From Pilatotrama ljubarskyi (Eukaryota > Basidiomycota > Agaricomycetes > Polyporales > Polyporaceae): 64,000 nt of DNA. The notes beneath the pieces were generated by a model. The model saw nothing but the letters and a program-made list of their open reading frames with translations, ran no database searches and had not been told where the DNA came from. Location of the stretch: positions 112,583-176,582 of the forward strand of contig MU277700.1 of the NCBI GenBank assembly GCA_022385805.1, written 5' to 3'. This document shows, piece by piece, positions 12,364-22,400 of the stretch. The position numbers and the translations under genes were made by a program. Position 1 is the first letter of the stretch; each line of letters begins with the position of its first letter.

Positions 12364-13289
12364 CTACATGATTGCGAACACGCCAGCGACCAAAGACACG
12401 CCGAGACAAACGCTCGCGAAGCTGCCAAGGGCGATCGGAAGAGACGTCCAGAAGTAAGCGATAGTCCCCATGAGCGCGAGGATGAATCCGACGTTAGACA
12501 TGATCGCGACGACGGTGTGGCATCGCGTCAAGGTCTGGATCATCGACTGCAGGATGCGCAAAGCGGCCGCATCTCCAGTGTCCGGCGCCTCCGGCCCTGT
12601 CTTGACGGCGGCGGGTGGGGTTCGGTACATGAAGCTCAACGGCCGGACTTGGTAGACCGAGACGAGGGAGCGTAAGTCCAGAGAAGTCGCTCGGACTGCT
12701 TCCCTGGCCTTCGTGCCCGGCGAGGCACCAGATGGATGCTCCGCAGCTTGTACGTGTTCCTCCGCGTCGTCGAGGCGGTAGCGTATCAAGACGAACGAAG
12801 CTACGTATGCGAGTATAGCTGAACCGCTACGTGAGCGTGATTCGTACGTACTTGGACGTTCAAGAGTACTTACAGGCACAGACGTGTAGGATTATGGCAC
12901 CGCCTAGCGTTGCTGTCTTCAAAAGATCAGCACTCGACCAAGCGGCGGAGTCGGGCGGCAACGCCGCAGACGCGTAGCCATAGAGCATGCTATCAATCGA
13001 GACAAAGAACGTGGTCTGCGAGCGGATTCTTCAACTCCTGCAAGTCGACTGCATTCAGGACTGCTACGCACCACGACTGCCATGGTCTGCAGTCTGTCGA
13101 GCCAGACCTGTACCACGGCGAGGAGTGCTTGCTTCGTCGAATCATCAATCTGCAAGGAAGGGACTGGGTTTCGTCAGCGATGGCTATCCATTATCCGAAC
13201 AGTATCTGGGTCGGTCGAGACTTTACACGGTAGTTCTGGGACTCACCCGAGCTGAGGATGTGGCCTCTGCCACCCCGCCACGGAAACAT
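12364..13289 (-). CDS. small multi-pass membrane protein (paralogue A)
   Basis: Four exons: 13289-13247, 13163-13072, 13015-12874, 12818-12364, giving 243 aa. It is a clear paralogue of the gene at 21381-22400. Both share KQALLAVVQVWLDRLQ, then TTFFVSIDS, then LGGAII.HVC followed by FxLIRYRL, and a C-terminal pair of hydrophobic segments. The coding lengths before the third exon (135 nt) and of the third exon (142 nt) are identical in both genes. About four membrane-spanning segments are likely, two in the middle and two at the C-terminus, around a variable hydrophilic loop. I do not recognise a named family. The first intron (83 nt) is placed so that frames close; an alternative acceptor nearer the exon gives a stop. 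Function unknown. Confidence 0.75.
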
Positions 13290-13752
13290 ACTGAGACACT
13301 GGGGAATACCTCGAGGGGGGTATGGCACGGATGAGCACTGTATGTGAGGGTGGTGAGAGAATCCCGCGATATATGGAAGCCTGCCTGGTGGACAGTGCCC
13401 GGCTATTTCCTTGGTGAGCTTCCTAGACAGCTTTGGCCATCTCTGCCTTCGTACTCCACGTCTCACATGGCAGTTCAAGCTGTGGTGGACACACTAACGG
13501 GGTTCTTAGCACAGGTTCTCATCAGCCGTAGTGTAGAGAATGTCCTCCGCAGGGGAACGATCTGAGTGGCCGGGACAATGTCCGAAACGAGGAAGGACGC
13601 CGAAAGCGGCAGCACCGCCTACTTATGTACGCATCAAAATCGTGGGAATCCGCGCCAATGAGACGTTTCTGGGCCTGCTCGCGATTCCGTCAATTTGACC
13701 CAGAACCCCCATCATCATCCCGAGTCACCTCCTGGGCTGCAGACATGTTTTT
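13290..13752. other. intergenic, no gene seen
   Basis: Upstream region of membrane-protein paralogue A. No recognisable feature. Confidence 0.4.
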
Positions 13753-14109
13753 CTAGCGGATTGCCAGACCTGGCCACGTTGAAGAGGAGGATGTGGTGAG
13801 TACCATTTTCACCTCGATGTAGCACGGCTGCGACAACCGTGCGTCTCTATTTGATGAAACTACAGTATCGCTGCGTTCTATCTGACGAGGGGTCGCATGT
13901 CCAACCGGACATACGACGCCCTCGCATGATCGCGCTCTCGCGAGGGCGTTATCTTCTCTCTGATATTGCATGAAGTCCAGAAGCTCGTTCTTCTTGCTAA
14001 CGGGTTTTTGTAGGATCTCGTTGGCTTTGTCGCGGTACCGTGCCTGTGCTCTCCGTATGATACCCAGATGTTCGGGCCGTATGGGCCTTGCCTGGCTCTT
14101 CGCCGGCAT
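13753..14109 (-). CDS. possible small hypothetical protein, 118 aa
   Basis: Open frame from ATG 14109 to the stop at 13753-13755. The first 65 residues look protein-like: basic and helical, with RRAQARYRDKANEIL then KNELLDFMQYQRE. The rest is less convincing, and an intron or a different 3' end is likely. No domain was recognised and no neighbour suggests a role. It may be a gene fragment. Confidence 0.25.
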   Translation of the reverse strand: MPAKSQARPIRPEHLGIIRRAQARYRDKANEILQKPVSKKNELLDFMQYQREDNALARARSCEGVVCPVGHATPRQIERSDTVVSSNRDARLSQPCYIEVKMVLTTSSSSTWPGLAIR

Positions 14110-15335
14110 AATGCGCTGTGTCTGAAGTCAGATAGCAATGGATAGATCTGCCCATTCGCAAGATAGGAAGAAATCAGGGGCGGCGGACTGCTATTGGTGT
14201 GTGACCGACGCTTGGGCATTATTGCTGGAAGCTGCCGAACATTCGTTTCCCTGTTTGACCTTGCGGCTTATGGTGGCAATGGCATCTCTAAGAAACGTTC
14301 ACAGGATGCGACGTGACCACAATGGGTCTGCACCCAGAGCCCCCTATGGCGGTCACCGAGTGTGACTTACTGGTGCCTATGTCTGCTGCGGGAATTGAAG
14401 GGAGATGAGGTCCACCGCGGCTTCTGAAGATCACTGACTGCAGCGAGGTGGTGTGCCCCAGCACGACTTCGTCAGATGCGGCAAGGAGCCTCTTGTTTTG
14501 AGGAGCGCCGGCGTGCTGGCGAAGCTCAGCCTCGGATTCGGGGTGAGAGGGTGGCAGCCGATCTGGCGTCGGAGTTAGTCCCGTGAGTCATCTGCGCATC
14601 TGTGTTGATACTCAGCCCCGAAGGAAAGCTCACTACTAGGGGAAAACATACGCAGTCCTTCGTAGACAAGCGTTATGCACCTTGGCCAATCAAGCACGGG
14701 CTGCCGCATACCGACGTGCTGAAGATTCTATTGCCGCAGCGCCACTGAGATATTTGACTCGCGTCGCAAGCTCCATAGCGGAGACGGTCGCCGACTAGAA
14801 GACATGGACATGATCCTGACTCATGAATTCGCCCGTCGCGGAGCGATAGCTGTATAGCATAATGCTGCCATCCCGCGGTCGTAAAAGACAGAGCTTCGTC
14901 AAGCTGGTCATGAGTTACCAACTTGGCAGCGCCCGCAATGAAGTTGGGCTTGATCGGCGTTCAATTCGAGAAGATGCGCTGCCGACAGTGAGTTGAAATT
15001 GAGCGGTCGAGTCACCTGAAGATTATGATCACCAGCCCGCCACGCAGACGTCTGCCATGGATGTTGGTGGCAACCAGGTGCAACATAGCTCAAAAGGCGC
15101 CGAGCTCCGGAAATCCTGTGCCGGAGAACGATGCAGTTGTGGTCGCCTGGGAATGGCCATGCCAAACTCAATCAAGGGGAGGAAACGAGGCGCTGCCGCA
15201 GCGTACAAGCACTGCGGGGGACGATGAGTCGACGGCTCGCCCTCTGATATATACGAGAGCTTCAGTTCACTGCAATCGCCGAGCTTTGCATCCTCTCTCT
15301 TCCCATCTCACCGAACGTATCACGACATCCCTGCG
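14110..15335. other. intergenic, promoter side of the GNAT gene
   Basis: No supported gene in 1.2 kb. The right end contains a TATA-like element, listed separately. Confidence 0.4.
15248..15253 (+). promoter_or_regulatory. TATA-like element of the GNAT gene
   Basis: TATATA lies about 83 bp upstream of the ATG at 15336, a usual distance for a fungal TATA box allowing a short 5' UTR. Confidence 0.4.
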
Positions 15336-16661
15336 ATGAAAACATCCACCTCGAGAGGAAAAGCGCAGCCCACCATGCCCACAAACTTCCTGGTGGATCC
15401 CATCGCGCTCGAGACTGACATCAACCATTCTCAGGTCAGCTCGAACGGTCTGCTTGAGGCTTGGGAGCACCTTGCACCCTTCTCCATCGAGACGACGCTT
15501 GCAGGCCACCCCAGCTTGTACGAGTTTGGCGACGCTCATTGCCTGTTCTTCGCCGCCATACTATGGGATCATAAAGTTCCACCTGCCGCGACTCATGACA
15601 TGGCCAATCCTCCTTTGGGAAGCAATCCACCGTTGAGCGGCAGCTCTGCGGCCAATTACCAGGCATGTCTACCCGCCTTCTCACGTCCTCGTACGTTCTC
15701 AATGTTGCCCGTACAGATCCAAGTGCCTTCGCAGGAGGCTGCCAGGAGATGGGCAAACACCATGCGGGAGGCAGACGGCGATGATGGTGAAGGAGACGAT
15801 GTCAAACCTGTGCGAGTCTGGGATACAGTGGGCATCACCTACATCACCTCGTCCCCAATACCCAACGAGGTCCACATCGGCGTCGGCGTTCTCCCGAAAT
15901 TCCGCGGCAAGGGTCTCGGGAAGACCGCGTGTGAGCTCGCGCTGCAGTGGGCATTCGATACGCTCCAAATACACCGCGTCCAGGCGCGCATCATGACCTC
16001 CGCCCACCAGCACCGCGCGCGCAGCCTCTTCGCCTCGCTCGGCTTCTCCCACGAAGGCGTCCACCGTCGCTCGGTCATGAACACCGCGGGCGAGTGGGTG
16101 GACGTCGCGCACATGGGCATGCTCGACACCGACTGGTCCATCCACACGCGGCTCAAGTCGCGCGCGAAGAGCCTCTGGGACGAGGTCCTCGAGCGCCACC
16201 AGCGCGAACTGGACGAACTCGTGCTTCTGGAGGAGCGCCAAAAGACGCTGCGCAGGACGAGCAGTATGGAAACTGTGCGCGTCGTGCAGGATCCCAACCC
16301 CGCACGCGACGCCCGCAACATATGCAGCCCGACCCCGCCATCGATCACACTCTCCTCGGGCTGCTCGCGCGCATCCTCGACAGAGCCCATAGACCAGTCG
16401 GACGAGTCGGACGAGTCGGACGCCGAGGGGTCCGACCGATTCGCTCACACGTCACCTCGCAGCCCCGTGCGTAGCGAAGCTGGCGAGTCGGTGGCGACCG
16501 ACCATGAGTGGGTGATGGGCAGCGCGATGTCGGACGTGTCGTTCTCCTCGGGCGAGCATATCTCCCGACCACCGTCGAGTGCGAGCTTCTCGTCGGAGGA
16601 CAGCGTGAGCTTCGTGTCTGCGCCTTCAGCACCGGAGGTTGAGCCGAAGAAGGAGCTGTGA
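15336..16661 (+). CDS. GNAT-family N-acetyltransferase with acidic Ser-rich tail
   Basis: Single-exon ORF of 441 aa. Residues about 50-275 form a RimJ/RimL-like GNAT domain. The acetyl-CoA pyrophosphate loop reads RGKGLGKTA (about residue 190) after the strand IGVGVLPKF, and it is followed by the helix ALQWAFDTL and the typical end ARSLFASLGFSHEG. Substrate unknown. The last 160 residues are Ser/Asp/Glu-rich and disordered, with a short direct repeat (three copies of GAGTCGGAC at about 16396-16422) coding DES units, a likely casein-kinase-type phosphorylation region. The start is the first ATG; a second in-frame ATG at 15375 is also possible. No intron is needed, unusual in this window. Confidence 0.8.
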   Translation: MKTSTSRGKAQPTMPTNFLVDPIALETDINHSQVSSNGLLEAWEHLAPFSIETTLAGHPSLYEFGDAHCLFFAAILWDHKVPPAATHDMANPPLGSNPPLSGSSAANYQACLPAFSRPRTFSMLPVQIQVPSQEAARRWANTMREADGDDGEGDDVKPVRVWDTVGITYITSSPIPNEVHIGVGVLPKFRGKGLGKTACELALQWAFDTLQIHRVQARIMTSAHQHRARSLFASLGFSHEGVHRRSVMNTAGEWVDVAHMGMLDTDWSIHTRLKSRAKSLWDEVLERHQRELDELVLLEERQKTLRRTSSMETVRVVQDPNPARDARNICSPTPPSITLSSGCSRASSTEPIDQSDESDESDAEGSDRFAHTSPRSPVRSEAGESVATDHEWVMGSAMSDVSFSSGEHISRPPSSASFSSEDSVSFVSAPSAPEVEPKKEL

Positions 16662-16980
16662 GGCGAGTTCGAGATGTGAAAGCCGCCTTTCGTCTTTACT
16701 TCTGGGTACGAAGGCTATGGAGTGGCGCGTGGTGATATACGATGCTGTAATCAAATTTCTCATCCTTGTCTTTCCGACAGTGCCTCGCGTAGATCTTGGC
16801 CAGACGTTGGAAGTAAGGGCCATGAGGTCAGTAAGTGAGTAAGCCTGTGCCAACCTGTATAAGAGGTTAGGCAGTGAGTGCGACCGTACCGCGGCGTAAA
16901 CAGCACTCAACCATCGTATTTTAATACTCGGCATGCCTGCACAATGAGCTCACAACGTATACAAACCACTCAATTTCGAC
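16662..16980. other. short intergenic between GNAT gene and tRNA
   Basis: Probably the 3' UTR of the acetyltransferase and the 5' flank of tRNA-Ala. No other feature. Confidence 0.4.
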
Positions 16981-17065
16981 GGGCATGTGGTGTAGTTGGT
17001 TATCACGCTCGCTTAGCACCTGCAGCGCTTGCGAGAGGGGTCCGGTTCAATCCCGGACATGTCCA
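16981..17065 (+). tRNA. tRNA-Ala(AGC) with 11-nt intron
   Basis: A full cloverleaf can be folded. The acceptor arm GGGCATG pairs with CATGTCC (one G-U), the anticodon stem is CTCGC/GCGAG, and the T-arm contains GGTTCAATCCC. The anticodon AGC is at 17015-17017. Eleven extra bases (17019-17029) follow position 37, the standard site of nuclear tRNA introns. A discriminator A is followed directly by TTTT (17066-17069), a Pol III terminator. Confidence 0.93.
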
Positions 17066-17299
17066 TTTTGCCCCTCCATCTGGACAAAGAAACATTTGTC
17101 CACCACTGTAGTTGCCTCCACTCCCGCTCCTTTCTGACAACATTCGCGCACAGCATGTCACAAAAGTACCAAGAAACCAGTAAGCGCAGAGTTATGTGCC
17201 ACAAGCAGCGGTGACAAGCTAACTTAACGTACATCAAACACGGTACAGTATAGTGTTACGGAGACACCTCACCGGACGGTACTGTGTCGCACATTCATG

Positions 17300-17680
17300 T
17301 CAAAGACCGATTAAATCCGGCTCTTCCTCAGCACCATATCCACCTCCGCCCAGCTCAGCCAGCTCGAGCCAGAGCACCTCGATCTCAGCCGTCAGTGTCG
17401 CAATCCGTGCCTCGAGGAGACGCGCCTTCGCCTTCCGCATGCGCTGAGAGGCGACCGTGCCTCCTGCGTCGCTGGGAGGGACCCCGGTACCAGGGACGCC
17501 AGTCTGGGTCCACGTTGTGCCGTCGTAATCCGCGAGAGGCGGAGATCGGGCGGTGCTATTAGACGGGGGATTGGCGGTGACACCAACCGCGACAGCGCCG
17601 TCGAGTCTCGAACAGGCAGTGGAGGTGACGGCGTTAGCGGATGGAGGGGAGGTACACGTCGTTGGCGCTGCATTAATATA
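17300..17680 (-). pseudogene. 3' fragment of a gene cut by a Tc1/mariner insertion
   Basis: An open minus-strand frame enters from the transposon edge at 17680 and ends with a stop at 17300-17302. The last third reads as a charged amphipathic helix (ASQRMRKAKARLLEARIATL, then EIEVLWLELAELGGGG), which looks like real protein. The first part is Ser/Thr/Pro-rich. The element begins at 17681, so anything 5' of it lies beyond 19288. An open frame starting with ATG 19398 runs up to the insertion, but on removing the element the two frames differ by one base, so they are not a simple continuation. They could be joined by an intron. Confidence 0.4.
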
Positions 17681-17936
17681 CAGTGACGGCCAAAAGTCAC
17701 GCCCCACCCCCCCAGCATAATCTTGTCACCCGTATAATTTCAGTAATTGCCCATGATTTCTCACGCATCTTTGCAGATATGTAGGCTATGCTGTAAGCTA
17801 TCACATGGTCCCACTCTTAAGGTTTGAGAGTCTCTGTATCCTCTGATTTTGGCATATATGTGTGGTGAGATGCACTGGGACCACTTCACATTCAACCAAA
17901 ATGATGTGATTACTTTGTAAGGAGGATACAAATCAT

Positions 17937-18985
17937 TCAGAAACGAGTGTGTTTACCACANNNNNNNNNNNNNNNNNNNNNNNNNNNNNNNNNNNNNNNN
18001 NNNNNNNNNNNNNNNNNNNNNNNNNNNNNNNNNNNNNNNNNNNNNNNNNNNNNNNNNNNNNNNNNNNNNNNNNNNNNNNNNNNNNNNNNNNNNNNNNNNN
18101 NNNNNNNNNNNNNNNNNNNNNNNNNNNNNNNNNNNNNNNNNNNNNNNNNNNNNNNNNNNNNNNNNNNNNNNNNNNNNNNNNNNNNNNNNNNNNNNNNNNN
18201 NNNNNNNNNNNNNNNNNNNNNNNNNNNNNNNNNNNNNNNNNNNNNNNNNNNNNNNNNNNNNNNNNNNNNNNNNNNNNNNNNNNNNNNNNNNNNNNNNNNN
18301 NNNNNNNNNNNNNNNNNNNNNNNNNNNNNNNNNNNNNNNNNNNNNNNNNNNNNNNNNNNNNNNNNNNNNNNNNNNNNNNNNNNNNNNNNNNNNNNNNNNN
18401 NNNNNNNNNNNNNNNNNNNNNNNNNNNNNNNNNNNNNNNNNNNNNNNNNNNNNNNNNNNNNNNNNNNNNNNNNNNNNNNNNNNNNNNNNNNNNNNNNNNN
18501 NNNNNNNNNNNNNNNNNNNNNNNNNNNNNNNNNNNNNNNNNNNNNNNNNNNNNNNNNNNNNNNNNNNNNNNNNNNNNNNNNNNNNNNNNNNNNNNNNNNN
18601 NNNNNNNNNNNNNNNNNNNNNNNNNNNNNNNNNNNNNNNNNNNNNNNNNNNNNNNNNNNNNNNNNNNNNNNNNNNNNNNNNNNNNNNNNNNNNNNNNNNN
18701 NNNNNNNNNNNNNNNNNNNNNNNNNNNNNNNNNNNNNNNNNNNNNNNNNNNNNNNNNNNNNNNNNNNNNNNNNNNNNNNNNNNNNNNNNNNNNNNNNNNN
18801 NNNNNNNNNNNNNNNNNNNNNNNNNNNNNNNNNNNNNNNNNNNNNNNNNNNNNNNNNNNNNNNNNNNNNNNNNNNNNNNNNNNNNNNNNNNNNNNNNNNN
18901 NNNNNNNNNNNNNNNNNNNNNNNNNNNNNNNNNNNTTGCGAAGGAAGAGAATTTTGGCACGTTTAAGGCAGGATAGAGCAACCAT
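17937..18985 (-). CDS. Tc1/mariner transposase, mostly hidden in gap
   Basis: The start codon (18985-18983) and the last eight codons plus stop (about 17963-17937) align with the intact transposase of copy 2. The body, including all three catalytic residues, falls in the N run, so whether this copy is functional cannot be told. Confidence 0.6.
17961..18935. other. assembly gap (975 N)
   Basis: An uninterrupted run of N inside the transposase region of Tc1/mariner copy 1. It probably arose because the element is near-identical to another copy 5.5 kb away. Confidence 0.99.
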
Positions 18986-19288
18986 GTGTGAAGAGCAGAA
19001 AGAATAGAGGATGAGGATGAAGATTCTGAGGTGCAATATGTACAGTGACTGAATGGTAGTGGATTAAGTTGAGGGTCATGGCTGAGTGCTGTGCTTCGCT
19101 GGCAGGCGCTAAAATAAGCGCCCGTATTTCTCGCGCTCCATTAAGAGCTACACCCTCAATAATCAGTAGCAAATCAATAACACCCAGTATACAATCTAGA
19201 TATCATATACACATGTGTGACTAGCCTGGGCTTGTATACAATCCTGTGAAAGTAGGGGGGTGGGGCACGACTTTTGGCCGTCACTGTA

Positions 19289-19787
19289 TGAGGTCTCCAG
19301 GGTGCGAAACTTTGGGCTTGTGGCAGAGTAGTCCAGAGCCATCGAGTCTCGGCAAAGAGGGAGAGCGCTCCGTGCGTGCCGTCACTCATCAGTATCATGA
19401 ACCCCCCAAACCATGCGTCTACGTGACGCAGACGCGGACATCAGAACCCAGCAGAAGAGCTTAGGGTTCAAAACACGGCGCGGGGTTCCGTGCAATGCAT
19501 CGACGCGGATAGTTTATCGATCATGAGACGCTGAGACGGTCCCATCACGAGAAGGGAGAACCAACCCCCAGCAGCTCGCGCTATGTATACTGCAGGTCAC
19601 GAAGCTACCAAGGTTCGCGTTGGGCCCAAGCTCTCACCAAAATATACCTACATGAGAACGAGCACGGTACAGCCGGGTGCCCGACTCTCAGCTGCGTCTC
19701 TGAACGAGCCTATATCATGGTCGTCGCTGTGCGCACGACAGTCAGAAACCGAGCCTTGCCTGTCACATCACCGCCCGACGTACCAGC
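19289..19787. other. flank between transposon and EthD-like gene
   Basis: Holds a short minus-strand open frame from ATG 19398 running into the transposon (see the 17300-17680 entry) and the presumed promoter of the 19788 gene. Nothing else was recognised. Confidence 0.35.
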
Positions 19788-20489
19788 ATGTCCAAGCCAG
19801 GCCTTCTCTTCGTGTTCGGCGAGTCCGGGCCACAGCTCTCCGACGCCGAGTTCAACGACTGGTACGACAACGAGCACGTCCCGCTGCGCATGGCCATCTC
19901 CGAGTTCCGCAACACGACCCGCTGGACGGCCATAGACGGGAAGCGCCCACACTACCTTGCGACGTATGACCTCGCGTCGTGCGCGATCCTCGAGGTCCCG
20001 CCCTACTCCACGTTCGCCGACACGCGCAGCGAGCGCGAAAAGGACGTCATCCGCCGCGTGCAGCTCCTCGACCGGCGCACGTACGAGCAGCTCGAGCCCG
20101 TGTTCCCGCCCGCCGCGGGGTACGACGTGCGCGAGCCGGGCCCGATCCTCGTCACGATGCAGATCGACATCAAGCCGGAGCTGGAGGACGAGCTGAACAG
20201 GTGGTACACGGAGGAGCACATCCCGCTGCTCGCGAAGGTGCCGGGATGGCGCCGCTCGCGGAGGTTCGTGCTGAAGAGCGCGGGGCCGGCGAAGGGGACG
20301 GATGCAGGGAAAGTGGTGGGCCGGCCGCCTAAGTACCTCGCCGTGCACGAGTGGGACTCCCCGGAGAGCTTCGAGACACAGGAGTTCAAGCATGCCACCA
20401 GTACGCCATGGCGGATGAAGATGTTCGAGAGCGCGGACGTGTGGGACGGGCGGCAGTTCAAGGTTATGAGGACGTGGGTGCAGGAGTAG
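19788..20489 (+). CDS. EthD-like dimeric alpha/beta-barrel protein
   Basis: Single-exon ORF of 233 aa. It contains two tandem ferredoxin-like repeats, each marked by the same motif: WYDNEHVPLRM near residue 27 and WYTEEHIPLLAK near residue 142. This two-repeat form is common in basidiomycetes and resembles EthD/antibiotic-biosynthesis-monooxygenase folds. The catalytic role of the fungal members is not established. There is no signal peptide or membrane segment, so it is probably cytosolic. The start is the first ATG of the frame. Confidence 0.8.
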   Translation: MSKPGLLFVFGESGPQLSDAEFNDWYDNEHVPLRMAISEFRNTTRWTAIDGKRPHYLATYDLASCAILEVPPYSTFADTRSEREKDVIRRVQLLDRRTYEQLEPVFPPAAGYDVREPGPILVTMQIDIKPELEDELNRWYTEEHIPLLAKVPGWRRSRRFVLKSAGPAKGTDAGKVVGRPPKYLAVHEWDSPESFETQEFKHATSTPWRMKMFESADVWDGRQFKVMRTWVQE

Positions 20490-21380
20490 GATCGTGGTCC
20501 GTGGGCACGGTTGGAAGGTCCTGTAATAGGGGCACTCATGCATTGGGTCGTTGAATAGCGTCTGTGTAGTAGGTTCAGTGTGCGTATTTATTACAATAAC
20601 CCCAAGAACGCAAGGCGACAATGCAGAACCTCACTGTCGCCACTGCAGGACATTCGGGTGTCTTGCGCTGTATGACTGAGTATTCGAGTTGGATAGTGAT
20701 CAGGATTCAAGGGATTTAGTTGGTCAGAGCTAGAAGCCTGCGGACTTCCCGTGCTGGCATAGTCGCTCAAGCCGATTCGCTCCAAAAGAGTAGGCCCGAT
20801 GATGTTACCCGCATACACCAGGCCCTTGATTGAAGGAATACCACTATACGTCAGCTGCAGGAAAGGGACGAGTGAACGAAGTTTAGAACGTTTGATCCTT
20901 AGCGTCGGACCCCATACGGTGGCGTACAGAGAGGCTTAGGTAATATTGACCTTTCATGAAGCCCATCATATATGCCTTTTTCTACGTCCGACCGCCACTG
21001 TTACTGGCTTAGTTCAGAAGACTTACGGCGTTTGTTACTACACTTACCTCTCTGGATTACCGGGGCATGCTCAGGCACGTTCACTCGTAGATGCACCATC
21101 ACCTCTGTAAACTCCAAGACAGAGACCAGAAGCGTTCATCTACCTCTTCTCCACCTAACACGGCAGTATGTCTCCGCGGGGGTTCTCACCCGGAGATTGA
21201 CCGTTTCGGTGGGAGCGCCGCACGCCGTGTCAGCACGGATCTGAAGCGGAGCCTGTACGCGATTCTGTGATGGACGCGCCCACAGAAGGTGTCAGGCCGT
21301 CAAATAGCCCAGAAGGCCCAACCTATATGGCATAATCCAAGAGCAGCAGCTCTTTCGCAACGTGAACCTGGACCACCATC
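20490..21380. other. intergenic, no gene seen
   Basis: About 0.9 kb. It holds the 3' flank of the EthD-like gene and the promoter of membrane-protein paralogue B. No RNA gene or repeat was noted. Confidence 0.4.
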
Positions 21381-22400
21381 ATGTTCGCAAAGTCGCGCGC
21401 CCTCGCGTCCGTGGCACCAGGTGAGCGCATATATTCAAGCAGCGACTCGACCAGACTGAGCTGAACGGTCACTCGTTACAGCGGCGCAGCCGACGAATGC
21501 GGAAGATGCCATGAAGCAGGCGCTCCTGGCGGTTGTTCAGGTCTGGCTCGACCGGCTTCAGTCTATGGCTGTCGTCGTGAGTAACCTCATTTCTGTCGAG
21601 CACGAGGGAAGGGCTCAAAGTCGCTCGTTGGCATTCTCCCGCGATAGACGACGTTCTTCGTCTCTATCGACAGCCTGTTGTTCTCGCTCACCGCGACCAC
21701 TCGGAGCACCGACCTGGACGCCTGGTCAATGAGAGACGAGGTCATCAACGCCAGCCTCGGCGGCGCCATAATCTTCCATGTATGCGGCTGTAAGCTCGAT
21801 TCTCATCTTGCGCGTCCACCTGAAGTTCCGCTTATGCCGTCCCGGATCGTAGCGATTGTAGCCTACACTGGCTCCTTCATCCTGATCCGGTACCGCCTCA
21901 ATAGCGCAGAAAAGCTGGAGGAGAGCACCTTCAGCAATCATGGCAACCCCTCCGTGAGGGCCACCGCCGAAAAGCGCCGGATGCCGAGCACGAACGCGCA
22001 CAGACCATCCGCATCGATGGGCTCCACCCTCGGACCAAGCTCCCCCATTGACACCATCCGCGACTTCCCCCTCGAGCTCTTCACTGACCTGCGTTCGCTC
22101 GTCACCGTCGATCGCGCGCACCCGCTCTGGTTCCTCCCCTGCGGCACGCGCCGGGCTGCGCGCGGCAAGCAGGACCCCGAGGCGTCCGCGAAGGACGCGG
22201 CGGTCGCGACGCTCGAGGGTATCGTGAAGGTGCTCACGCGCGCGCACCTCTTATGCGCAAGTATGGCTTCTCTGGGCTTCGTTCTCGCGCTCCTGGGCAT
22301 CCTCACGTACTCCTGGACCGCTGTGCCGACGAGCTTGGGTATCTTCGCTAGTGCTTGCATGGGGGCGTGCGGGATCGCAGCTGCGATGGCGTTCTGGTGA
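21381..22400 (+). CDS. small multi-pass membrane protein (paralogue B)
   Basis: Four exons: 21381-21420, 21482-21576, 21648-21789, 21853-22400, giving 274 aa. Paralogue of the gene at 12364-13289, with the same intron positions and phases and the same KQALLAVVQVWLDRLQ and TTFFVSIDS blocks. The third intron is 63 nt with no stop codon, so the unspliced frame stays open. The homologous intron in paralogue A (55 nt) shows it is a true intron. About four membrane segments are predicted, the last two in the final 60 residues. The loop between them is longer here than in paralogue A. Function unknown. Confidence 0.78.

Larger units (their letters stand above)
17681..19286 (-). mobile_element. Tc1/mariner transposon, copy 1, with assembly gap
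   Basis: Both ends match the intact copy at 24429-26014 in reverse orientation. The terminal inverted repeats start CAGTGACGGCCAAAAGTC and lie between TA duplications at 17679-17680 and 19287-19288. The central 17961-18935 is unsequenced (N). Outside the gap the sequence appears nearly identical to the other copy. Removing the 20-nt difference in total length (1606 against 1586) predicts a true gap of about 955 nt instead of 975. Confidence 0.92.

Noticed and set aside
15699..16448. 249-codon antisense ORF across the GNAT gene
   Set aside because: It mirrors the GNAT coding frame in GC-rich sequence and has no motif of its own.
3217..16661. A biosynthetic cluster linking FunK1 kinases and the GNAT acetyltransferase
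   Set aside because: No core synthase, P450 or transporter is present among them; adjacency alone is not evidence.
17933..19036. Several long open frames on both strands across 17933-19036
   Set aside because: They consist almost entirely of N bases. Only the minus-strand transposase, anchored by its two sequenced ends, is supported.
17300..19398. A single host ORF restored by removing Tc1/mariner copy 1
   Set aside because: After removing the element and one TA, the frame from ATG 19398 is one base out of register with the frame ending at 17300, so a simple continuous ORF is not supported.
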